From positions 1 through 22,557 of the forward strand of contig CAYMZB010000019.1 of NCBI GenBank assembly GCA_964394845.1: DNA of 22,557 nucleotides, in the 5' to 3' direction. Both the position numbers and the translations under genes were made by a program. Source of the stretch: CAYMZB01 sp964394845 (GTDB taxonomy: Bacteria > Patescibacteriota > Microgenomatia > Daviesbacterales > UBA10151). Under the pieces are notes generated by a model that saw only the letters and a program-made list of their open reading frames with translations, was not told the origin of the DNA and did not search any database. Below, piece after piece: positions 1 through 6,033 of the stretch; within the stretch, counting starts at the first letter, position 1; each line of letters begins with the position of its first letter.

Positions 1-167
1 GAACCTCTATTATTGTGTGATAAATCAGTAAAGAAACTGACAATTCCTTTTGTACTTTGTGGTTTTCCAGATTTTGTGGGAATTAATAGAGGTAAAACAA
101 TATTTTTAATTCCTACCATCTTAAGTGGTATTTGTCTGATATCATTTTGATTTTGTAGATCAATCAT
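1..167 (-). CDS. folE2: GTP cyclohydrolase FolE2 (type IB), N-terminal part, cut by window edge
   Basis: Reading the minus strand from the ATG at 167-165 gives 55 codons open to the window edge. The protein begins MIDLQNQNDIRQIPLKMVGI and continues through a Gln-Ser-Thr segment into FTDLSHNNRG. This matches the N-terminus of FolE2: a DxQNQxDxRxIPI-type opening, the VGI strand, then a 'DLP..KG'-like stretch before the metal site, which lies outside the window. The family converts GTP to dihydroneopterin triphosphate, the first step towards folate and a source of queuosine precursor, in the cytoplasm. A TATAAT box lies about 26 nt upstream. Identification rests on the N-terminal motif only; the catalytic residues cannot be seen. 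Confidence 0.75.
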   Translation of the reverse strand, partial: MIDLQNQNDIRQIPLKMVGIKNIVLPLLIPTKSGKPQSTKGIVSFFTDLSHNNRG

Positions 168-192
168 TTTTGCAACTTACTTGTTGGCCGTA

Positions 193-221
193 ATTATAAG
201 ACAGAATTTTCATCAAAACAA
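193..221 (-). promoter_or_regulatory. Promoter of folE2
   Basis: The minus strand carries a perfect TATAAT (198-193) with TTGTTT (221-216) 17 nt upstream. The predicted transcription start is near 186, giving a leader of about 20 nt before the ATG at 167. The -35 is weak. Confidence 0.4.
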
Positions 222-242
222 TACTGAAACTAAACATCTTAA

Positions 243-271
243 TTGATATAACTATTATCTTTCTATATAAT
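243..271 (+). promoter_or_regulatory. Strong plus-strand promoter
   Basis: TTGATA (243-248), a 17-nt spacer and TATAAT (266-271) are close to the sigma-70 consensus. The predicted start is near 278. It is divergent from the folE2 promoter and would transcribe the small ORF ending at 485. Confidence 0.55.
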
Positions 272-338
272 TCCATTGATTCCTACGGAACGAGAAAATC
301 CAAGTACACCACTTCCTGGAAGAAGAAATGCTTTCGAT

Positions 339-485
339 ATGCCACGATTCCTTCCCCTAAGACGAATTTTTACAATCTTCGGAAATGGCAGGGGGTTTCG
401 AGCTGCAGCTATCCAAAGTGAGCTAGAGGGACAAAGACAACAGCTACTCGATGAGCTGGCAAGAAAACATAATCCCGATCTATAA
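339..485 (+). CDS. Possible small protein of unknown function (48 codons)
   Basis: The reading frame is open from 252 and ends at a TAA at 483-485. The first in-frame ATG is at 339, with a purine-rich GGAAGAAGAA 11 nt before it. An in-frame TTG at 276 would give 69 codons but lies at or before the predicted transcription start. The product starts MPRFLPLRRIFTIF and ends in a charged amphipathic helix (ELEGQRQQLLDELARKHNPDL region), which looks protein-like. It follows a near-consensus promoter, and the stretch is less AT-rich than its flanks. I recognise no family, and a non-coding transcript is the alternative. Confidence 0.35.
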   Translation: MPRFLPLRRIFTIFGNGRGFRAAAIQSELEGQRQQLLDELARKHNPDL

Positions 486-924
486 AAAGAATTACTGAGA
501 GTTGAGAAGGACTTGTTTGACAACCGCTAAGTCAAAAAACCTCACAAAAGTAAGCGACAAATTTGAATTCTCGTTCTTGACTTCGGGTTAAATTTGGAAT
601 AATGTGAAATTAGAATAGAAATTTTTGAAAAGTTCTTTAAAATTTTTGCGTTTTTTTTGTATCCTCGCACCATCAGATGGTGCGGGATGTTTGAGCCTCC
701 AGTTTTTAGAGCTTCAGGCCAAAGGCCGAGCGATGGGAACGACACCTGGGGTTGGAACCGAACGTGCGCTGGGCGCCGACACCTAATGCGTCGATTAAAA
801 TTGAGTTCGAATTTTGCGGTAAAGCCGCAGCAGCCTTGGACTTTCTGGACGCGAAGCATCCGTAGTCGCGGCGACCCCATTCGCCGCGAATTCTAAAGCT
901 CCGCAGCCTTCCGATCCAGCTCTG
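486..924. other. Intergenic; GC-rich structured segment (about 655-924) next to tRNA-Gln
   Basis: Positions 486-654 are AT-rich with no gene seen. A possible plus-strand promoter lies there (TTGACT 577-582, 17 nt, TAATGT 600-605). From 655 the base composition rises sharply and several hairpins can be read: CGCACCATC/GATGGTGCG, AGGCC/GGCCT, TGCGG/CCGCA, and CGCGGCGA/TCGCCGCG in the right part. On the minus strand this follows directly on the tRNA 3' end. It contains tRNA T-loop-like words (TTCGAA, GGTTCCAACC) but no complete cloverleaf that I could fold. Reading frames through it encode low-complexity Arg/Ser/Gly peptides and look non-coding. It may be a dispersed repeat or decayed tRNA-derived sequence. 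Confidence 0.5.
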
Positions 925-995
925 CTGCGGGACTTGGATTCGGACCAAGATAAATAACTTCAGAGGCTATTGTCCTACCATTAGACGATCCCGCA
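925..995 (-). tRNA. tRNA-Gln (anticodon CUG)
   Basis: The minus-strand RNA folds into a full cloverleaf. The acceptor is TGCGGGA/TCCCGCA (7 perfect pairs) and the D arm is built on GTC...GAC with the AATGGTAG loop. The anticodon stem is ATAGC/GTTAT with loop CTCTGAA, so the anticodon is CTG. The variable region is short, and the T arm is CTTGG/CCAAG with loop TCCGAAT. The CCA end is not encoded: the discriminator G is followed by CAG. It reads CAG codons. The acceptor 3' strand also takes part in an alternative hairpin with 3' flanking DNA (see findings). Confidence 0.92.
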
Positions 996-1004
996 ATGAG
1001 CTTA

Positions 1005-1013
1005 ATTTTAGCA
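1005..1013 (-). promoter_or_regulatory. Extended -10 box for tRNA-Gln
   Basis: The minus strand reads TGCTAAAAT, an extended -10, ending 9 nt before the first tRNA base at 995. A start near 998 would leave almost no 5' leader. No good -35 is visible because that position is occupied by the terminator hairpin at 1018-1040. Confidence 0.35.
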
Positions 1014-1014
1014 C

Positions 1015-1040
1015 AAAAAAACTCGCACAAGGCGAGTTTT
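1015..1040 (-). terminator. Intrinsic terminator (minus strand), upstream of tRNA-Gln
   Basis: The stem AAAACTCGC/GCGAGTTTT with loop CTTGT is followed on the minus strand by three more T residues, giving a seven-T run. It lies between a promoter at 1072-1100 and the tRNA, so it ends or attenuates that upstream transcript. The other direction has a shorter T run. Confidence 0.6.
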
Positions 1041-1071
1041 CTTGAAAACATACTTTTCAGTAAGCTTTGAC

Positions 1072-1100
1072 AGAATAACAAAAAGTTTATAAGCGGTCAA
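1072..1100 (-). promoter_or_regulatory. Minus-strand promoter of a very short transcript or of tRNA-Gln
   Basis: TTGACC (1100-1095), a 17-nt spacer and TATTCT (1077-1072) on the minus strand predict a start near 1065. The terminator at 1040-1015 follows directly, so transcripts would be about 50 nt long unless polymerase reads through into tRNA-Gln. Confidence 0.45.
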
Positions 1101-1277
1101 GTGGTAAATTCTGAATATTAGTTTAATATTCCAAAAGAAAAAGGGGGTTGAATTAACTGTAGATTGTTTAACCACCTTTAGATTATTATCCAATACTAAA
1201 ATATCGTTAGACAAAATTGTATCTCTAGTTAGGTTTTTCAATTTCATGGCAATTTATTAATCACTATAGTCTTATAT

Positions 1278-1283
1278 TATAAT
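1278..1283 (+). promoter_or_regulatory. -10 box of the metalloprotease gene
   Basis: A perfect TATAAT lies 13 nt before the ATG at 1297, which predicts a 5' leader of about 7 nt. The -35 region is poor. Confidence 0.45.
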
Positions 1284-1296
1284 ACGAACAGAGATC

Positions 1297-2211
1297 ATGA
1301 AAAAAAATCTTACTTTTGCTTTTTTTATAATTATTTTATTCTTCCTCTTTAGCTACTCTAGTAATTTAAATACCTCTTCTTTAAGCAATCTTTTTTCTTA
1401 TTCTGTCTGTGATCAACCTATACCTTACCGCATAGATACTGTTGATCCTAAATTTAATCTATCAAGGGAAGATTTTTCATCTGATATTAATGAGGCTACC
1501 CAAATTTGGGAAAGACCAATCAATAAAAATCTTTTTGTTTATGATCAAAAAGGCATTTTAAGTATTAATTTAATATACGATGAGAGACAATCTTTAACTA
1601 GTCAAATTATTCAATTAGAAGATACCTTAAAATCAAACCAACAATCACTTAAGCCAGAGATTAATGAGTATCAAAAATTATCTTCTGGTTTAAAACAAAA
1701 AATAGCTGACCTTAACAAAGAAGTGGATTATTGGAATAATAAAGGTGGAGCTCCCTCTGAGGAATATAAAAAAATAATTCTCCAGCAACAGGAGTTACAA
1801 ACAGAGACCAATAGTTTAAATGAGATGGCTCAAAGATTAAATGTCTCAACTAATACATATAACACAGAAGTTAATAAACTAAATCAAACTATTACTACTT
1901 TAGATGACGCCTTAGAACAAAGACCTGAGGAAGGAATATTTAAATTTACTGAAAATAGGATTGAAATATATTTTAATTTAAACAAGACTGAATTAGTTCA
2001 TACCATAGCACACGAGTTAGGACACAGCTTAAGTCTTAAACATAGTAATAATCCGAAAGCCATTATGTATTTTAAGACTAATCAAAGTATTGTACCAACA
2101 AAAGATGACATAACAGCTTTAGAAGCTATTTGCAAAAGACGTAGTATCTTTGAGCTTATCCAAAACTATATTTTAAGAAAAACTCCCCTGCCTATCTTGG
2201 AAACTTACTAA
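1297..2211 (+). CDS. Matrixin-like zinc metalloprotease with coiled-coil insert, exported
   Basis: This is a 304-residue protein. Residues 4-21 form a hydrophobic export signal or anchor. The catalytic zinc motif is HELGHSLSLKH at 239-249 (HExxHxxxxxH; ligands H239, H243, H249, catalytic E240). It is followed by AIMY, with M257 as the Met-turn, which defines the metzincin clan and fits the matrixin branch (M10). The first half of the fold (CDQPIPYRID from residue 38, the FSSDINEATQIWE helix, then NLIYDERQ) is separated from the zinc helix by about 100 residues (about 98-207) rich in Gln/Leu/Asn/Glu heptads, a predicted coiled coil. Cys38 and Cys279 could form a disulfide. It acts outside the membrane; the substrate is unknown. 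Its last 20 nt overlap the convergent LPRTG gene. No Shine-Dalgarno is seen. Confidence 0.8.
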   Translation: MKKNLTFAFFIIILFFLFSYSSNLNTSSLSNLFSYSVCDQPIPYRIDTVDPKFNLSREDFSSDINEATQIWERPINKNLFVYDQKGILSINLIYDERQSLTSQIIQLEDTLKSNQQSLKPEINEYQKLSSGLKQKIADLNKEVDYWNNKGGAPSEEYKKIILQQQELQTETNSLNEMAQRLNVSTNTYNTEVNKLNQTITTLDDALEQRPEEGIFKFTENRIEIYFNLNKTELVHTIAHELGHSLSLKHSNNPKAIMYFKTNQSIVPTKDDITALEAICKRRSIFELIQNYILRKTPLPILETY

Positions 2212-2533
2212 GAGCTAAGCCGGAAATTATACCGGAAACTGAGAAAACTATCGCCAACACAATAGGAAAACCAGTCCTTGGTAATGTTTGAGCGCTTCCT
2301 TGATTTCGATTAGAAGGAGACGGAGCAGAAGTACGTGCAGGTGAGGCAGATGGAGATGGAACAGGAGTAGTTATTACAATCTTCATTGCAGTTGGAGAAG
2401 GTTTAGCAGTTGAAGTTTGAGCTATTTTAGATTTACTAACAGAAAATCCTCCGGTAAAAAACAAGTAACCAACAGCTAAAGCTGCCAGTACTAAGCCAAT
2501 AGTCACCAATCTAAGCACCCTAGGATCATCCAT
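2192..2533 (-). CDS. Small LPxTG-type cell-surface protein
   Basis: This is a 113-residue protein. Residues 8-27 form an N-terminal membrane segment or signal. Residues 36-80 are a Pro/Ser/Thr/Ala-rich linker typical of wall-spanning stalks. The C-terminus is a textbook sortase signal: LPRTG at 84-88, a hydrophobic stretch 90-108, then SKFPR. In the sortase families the Thr-Gly bond is cut and the protein is joined to peptidoglycan or to another protein. There is no functional domain between the two ends, so it may be a stalk, a spacer or a pilin-like unit. The promoter lies directly upstream and the mRNA appears leaderless. No sortase gene is in this window. Confidence 0.72.
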   Translation of the reverse strand: MDDPRVLRLVTIGLVLAALAVGYLFFTGGFSVSKSKIAQTSTAKPSPTAMKIVITTPVPSPSASPARTSAPSPSNRNQGSAQTLPRTGFPIVLAIVFSVSGIISGLALSKFPR

Positions 2534-2540
2534 GGCCGGA

Positions 2541-2569
2541 ATATTAGCACAAACCTCAAATTATTGCAA
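2541..2569 (-). promoter_or_regulatory. Promoter of the LPRTG protein gene
   Basis: On the minus strand TTGCAA (2569-2564), a 17-nt spacer and TAATAT (2546-2541, preceded by TGC) lie only 7 nt before the ATG at 2533. The predicted start coincides with the start codon. Confidence 0.5.
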
Positions 2570-2582
2570 TTTCTAATTAGGC

Positions 2583-3974
2583 CTATAAGAACTTAAGGGC
2601 TTCTTTAACTCTATTTAGAGTTTTTTCTTCTCCTAAAATCTGAATACTCTCAAAAAGAGGCGGAGTTACCATTTGGCCTGAAATTGCCACTCTTATAAGC
2701 TGGAACATTTGTGTAACTGTTATATTTAACTCCTCAGTCAGTTTTCTAAAGCTTTCCTCAAATTTGACTTTGTCCCAAGGTGTTTGCATGTTTTGTAGAA
2801 CTTCCAAAGTTTTTGATAAGGCATTTTCCAATTTTTCAATCTTTAATTTATTGAATACCTCCAAATCATATTCTGCATCTTCAAAAAAGAAACATGTTAA
2901 AGGTATAAATTCAGTCAGTTTTTTTATTCTATCTTTAACTAGGGGAATAAGTGGGGCAAGCTTTCCTTTGGAAGGATGGTCAACTAAATAATTATCGAGT
3001 CTTATCTCTAAATCATCGTTACTCATTTTTCTAATATATTCCCCATTTAACCACTCTAGTTTAATCAAATCAAAAACTGGACCAACAGGTTTTATATCCT
3101 TAATATCAAATTTTTCTATAAACTCCTCAATTGAAAAAATCTCCTTCCCTTCAGGATGAGACCACCCCATTAATGCTAAAAAATTTAAAATAGCTTCAGG
3201 TAAATAACCCTGCTCCAAATACCAGGAAGCCCAAACAGGGTTATTCCTTTTTGATAACTTTGATTTATCACTATTCCTTAAAAGAGGAACATGAGCATGT
3301 AAAGGCATTTTCCAACCAAAAGATTCATAAAGTAAAACGTGCTTAGGAGTAGAGGAAATCCACTCATCAGCTCTAATAACATGAGAAATTTCCATTAAGT
3401 GGTCATCCACCACTACAGCCATATGGTATGTTGGAAACCCATCTGATTTTATTAATATCTGGTCATCCACCTGGTTAGTATTTATAGTTATTTTACCCCG
3501 TATTAAATCCTCAAAAACAATATCTTTGTTATCAGATACCTTAAGTCTTATTACAAAATTATCGTCTTTGAGAGAATCGCAAAAATTTATATGCCTTTTA
3601 AAGCCGCTTTTTTGTCTGGATTTTATTGCTTGTATTTTTTCTACAGAACAATAACAATAATATGCTGCTCCTTTATCAATGAGCTCTTTTGCATACTTTT
3701 TATAAATTTCTATTCTCTCAGACTGCCTGTAGGGAGCAAACGGACCTCCAATATCAGTTCCTTCATCGTAATTTAAAGAAAACTTCTTTAACGAGGCCAG
3801 AATTCTCTGCTCAGATCCACCAACTAATCGTACTTGATCAGTATCTTCAATTCTGACTATAAACTTACCTTTATTTTTCTTGGCAAAAACAAAGTTGATT
3901 AAACCTGTATAAATATTCCCAACATGCAAATCTTCACCAGTTGGAGAGGGGGCAATCCTTACTCTGACATTCAT
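2583..3974 (-). CDS. gltX: Glutamyl-tRNA synthetase
   Basis: A class I synthetase that charges tRNA-Glu, and possibly also tRNA-Gln if non-discriminating. From the ATG at 3974 the protein has 463 residues, close to the usual length. The HIGH-type signature APSPTGEDLHVGN has HVGN at 17-20, and the KMSKS-type signature is KLSKR at 239-243. A cysteine pair CYC (107-109) with H128 and C132 could bind zinc, as in many GluRS. The C-terminal half (LMGWSHPEGKE, then helices) is the usual anticodon-binding domain. I prefer the ATG at 3974 to that at 3983, because a perfect TATAAT occupies 3989-3984 and transcription should start near 3977, leaving a nearly leaderless mRNA. Whether it discriminates between the two tRNAs cannot be told here; tRNA-Gln(CUG) lies at 925-995. 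Confidence 0.95.
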   Translation of the reverse strand: MNVRVRIAPSPTGEDLHVGNIYTGLINFVFAKKNKGKFIVRIEDTDQVRLVGGSEQRILASLKKFSLNYDEGTDIGGPFAPYRQSERIEIYKKYAKELIDKGAAYYCYCSVEKIQAIKSRQKSGFKRHINFCDSLKDDNFVIRLKVSDNKDIVFEDLIRGKITINTNQVDDQILIKSDGFPTYHMAVVVDDHLMEISHVIRADEWISSTPKHVLLYESFGWKMPLHAHVPLLRNSDKSKLSKRNNPVWASWYLEQGYLPEAILNFLALMGWSHPEGKEIFSIEEFIEKFDIKDIKPVGPVFDLIKLEWLNGEYIRKMSNDDLEIRLDNYLVDHPSKGKLAPLIPLVKDRIKKLTEFIPLTCFFFEDAEYDLEVFNKLKIEKLENALSKTLEVLQNMQTPWDKVKFEESFRKLTEELNITVTQMFQLIRVAISGQMVTPPLFESIQILGEEKTLNRVKEALKFL

Positions 3975-3983
3975 AATGTTCAT

Positions 3984-4008
3984 ATTATACTGTCCATTCT
4001 AGTATAAT
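3984..4008. promoter_or_regulatory. Divergent -10 boxes for gltX and the 4050 gene
   Basis: A TATAAT on the minus strand (3989-3984) serves gltX. A TATAAT on the plus strand (4003-4008) points towards the gene at 4050. The -35 elements are poor on both sides. The two -10 boxes are 13 nt apart, so polymerases would compete for the region. Confidence 0.45.
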
Positions 4009-4049
4009 AATAGTACAACTCGAAACTAAACTTTTCATTCTAAAAAACT

Positions 4050-5126
4050 ATGACATTAAGTCAAACTGCCATTTTAACCAAACAAGTTATTGCTATTTCT
4101 AGTTTTGCAATAGTTTTAGGTACTATAACTTTTATTGGGTATAAAATTTGGCATGCATATTATTTGGCACATCTTCCACCGGTTGAGGAAAAACCGGATA
4201 CAAGATTCGGATTGCTTCCTCCCTTACATTTTCCTGAAAGCTCTGTATCGTCTTCCAATTTTTCTTATTCAGTGGATACCTCAACAGGAAACTTACCAAA
4301 AGTAGGAGTAGATTCAGGTTTTAAAAAAATAGTTAAAGTTTATTTTGTGACCAAAACTTTTGCCACTCTTTTATCATCAGAGACAACCAAAAGTTTAGCT
4401 GAAAAATTTGATATAAAGACACCACCAGAAATTTTATCTGAGACAAATTATCGGTTTCAAGAAATGCAAAAAACTTTAACAGTGAATTTAGACAATGGTA
4501 ATTTTACTTACAAAAAAGAAGCTACAGTTTCTGGTTCAGAAAGTTTAGATGATGACAGTAAATTAATTTCAGATTTTCAAAGAATATTAGCTAACTTAGG
4601 ATATTTAAAAGAAGATCTGAGAAACGGACGAAGTAAAGTAAACTTATTGAAAAACGAAGGCGGAAAACTAACCCCAACTGAAGTTAGAACAGAAGCCATT
4701 GCCGGACAAGTTTCTCTATGGCCAGCTCCTATAGATAATTTACCTATTTTTACACCCCAGTTTACCACCTCCTTAGTTAGTGCGGAGGTCTTAAGATCTG
4801 CTGATAATTTAGAAAACTATCTTTCGCTAAATTTTACTTATTATCCTATTGAATCTTCTACTTTTGCTACTTATCCAATAAGAGACATACCAACAGCTTT
4901 TGAAGATTTAAAAAGCGGAAAAGGAATAATTGTTATTGAACCCTTAAAACCTAACGTCTCTATAACCTCAATGTATATGGCTTACTTTTTAGGGGAAAGC
5001 TACGGTCCATACCTACAACCAATCTTTGTTTTTGAAGGACCTCATTTTGCAGCATACATCTCAGCAATTAGTCCTGATTATATAGGAATTAGCGAGCTTC
5101 AATCAGACCAAGTGAAATTACCATAA
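4050..5126 (+). CDS. Membrane-anchored extracytoplasmic protein of unknown function
   Basis: This is a 358-residue protein with one membrane segment at about 14-34 after a short cytoplasmic start. A Pro-rich linker (LPPVEEKPDTRFG, then LLPPLHFPES) leads to a large Ser/Thr/Asn-rich domain with alternating beta-type segments, which should face outward. I see no catalytic motif, repeat or sorting signal. I recognise no characterised family; it resembles lineage-specific membrane proteins of Microgenomates-type genomes. It stands alone, with gltX divergent and dacA convergent; its last 28 nt overlap the end of dacA. There is no Shine-Dalgarno, and the 5' leader from the TATAAT at 4003 would be about 35 nt, longer than for most first genes here. 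Confidence 0.7.
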   Translation: MTLSQTAILTKQVIAISSFAIVLGTITFIGYKIWHAYYLAHLPPVEEKPDTRFGLLPPLHFPESSVSSSNFSYSVDTSTGNLPKVGVDSGFKKIVKVYFVTKTFATLLSSETTKSLAEKFDIKTPPEILSETNYRFQEMQKTLTVNLDNGNFTYKKEATVSGSESLDDDSKLISDFQRILANLGYLKEDLRNGRSKVNLLKNEGGKLTPTEVRTEAIAGQVSLWPAPIDNLPIFTPQFTTSLVSAEVLRSADNLENYLSLNFTYYPIESSTFATYPIRDIPTAFEDLKSGKGIIVIEPLKPNVSITSMYMAYFLGESYGPYLQPIFVFEGPHFAAYISAISPDYIGISELQSDQVKLP

Positions 5127-6016
5127 ATCCATTCAATTAACTTTGTTGATTCTCCAAACCTATCATCAGATCCTAAAACTACAGTCAAAACCTCATGTCC
5201 ATCTCTACTGATAAAAGTGACTAGGTTTTCTTTGGCTTCCTCAGTCAAGCCTGTTTTCACACCCAAAACCCCCTTAACTTGAGACAGAAGTTTATTTAAA
5301 TTAGAAAGCTGATAAGTGTATTTTTTATCTATAGACACTATGTTTGTTTGCTTAGTTGCAAAAATGCGGGATAAAGATGCATCTTTCAAAGCTTCTTCCG
5401 TGATTAAACTTAAATCTTTAGCAGAAGAAAAGTTTTTAAGGCTATCAAATCCGGCTGGATTATCAAAGTGAGTATTCTGTAAATTTAATTCTGCGGCTTT
5501 TTTATTCATTGCAGATACAAATCCTAAAACTCCTCCTGGATAATTTTCTGCCAAAGTATACGCTGCATCATTACCGGAAGAAAGCAACATTCCATAGAGC
5601 AAAGAACGGAAAGTTAAATCCTCTCCTTGTATCAAGCCAACTTTTGAACCTTTTACTCCTGCCCCAATATTTACTCTTAACACTGTATTGGGTTTAAAAT
5701 ATTCGTTTGCAACTAAGGCAGTCATAATTTTGGTAGTGGAGGCAATGGAAACTGGAATATTTGCGTCTTTTTGATATAAAACGCTTTGTGTTGTTAAATC
5801 CTTTATAAATACAGCCTTAGCAGTTAAAGAAGGAACAGGCATATTTTTACTTACAGGCGGAATGTTATATTTTTGAATACCGGCAACCTCAGAATTATTT
5901 TGTGGTATTTCCAGACTTAGTAAATAATCTTCTGTCTGATTTACAAATAAAGGTAAGGTCGTAGCTATGGAAATTGCAAGGAGTATTAATATGGCAGAGT
6001 AAACGTAATGCTTCAT
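5099..6016 (-). CDS. dacA: D-alanyl-D-alanine carboxypeptidase (S11 penicillin-binding protein)
   Basis: The S11 family trims the terminal D-Ala of peptidoglycan stem peptides at the outer face of the membrane. The three active-site motifs are present: STTK at 93-96 (nucleophile S93, K96), SGN at 147-149 and KTG at 254-256. Residues 5-24 form a signal or anchor. The length, 305 residues, covers the catalytic domain only; the C-terminal beta domain and amphipathic anchor of E. coli PBP5 are missing, so membrane attachment is probably through the N-terminus. It starts 17 nt after the end of aspS on the same strand and has no promoter of its own that I can see, so it is probably co-transcribed. 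It implies that the cell makes or remodels a peptidoglycan wall. Confidence 0.92.
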   Translation of the reverse strand: MKHYVYSAILILLAISIATTLPLFVNQTEDYLLSLEIPQNNSEVAGIQKYNIPPVSKNMPVPSLTAKAVFIKDLTTQSVLYQKDANIPVSIASTTKIMTALVANEYFKPNTVLRVNIGAGVKGSKVGLIQGEDLTFRSLLYGMLLSSGNDAAYTLAENYPGGVLGFVSAMNKKAAELNLQNTHFDNPAGFDSLKNFSSAKDLSLITEEALKDASLSRIFATKQTNIVSIDKKYTYQLSNLNKLLSQVKGVLGVKTGLTEEAKENLVTFISRDGHEVLTVVLGSDDRFGESTKLIEWIYGNFTWSD

Positions 6017-6033
6017 TAATAATCCATTAGAAA

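Larger units (their letters stand above)
1008..1247 (-). pseudogene. Possible decayed DUF192-like ORF
   Basis: The ORF from ATG 1247 begins MKLKNLTRDTILSNDILVLD, which resembles the N-terminus of DUF192 proteins (KxxNxTRxTxLAxxxxVAD). After about 25 residues the likeness stops: the expected 'GLMFR' and later core motifs are absent. The rest of the frame runs through a promoter and the terminator hairpin, so it is unlikely to be a functional gene. No Shine-Dalgarno is visible. The match is from memory of the family and is weak. Confidence 0.2.

Noticed and set aside
542..948. Several overlapping reading frames on both strands through the region next to tRNA-Gln
   Set aside because: They run through the tRNA and GC-rich hairpins, give low-complexity Arg/Ser/Gly-rich peptides in many frames at once, and have no ribosome-binding site.
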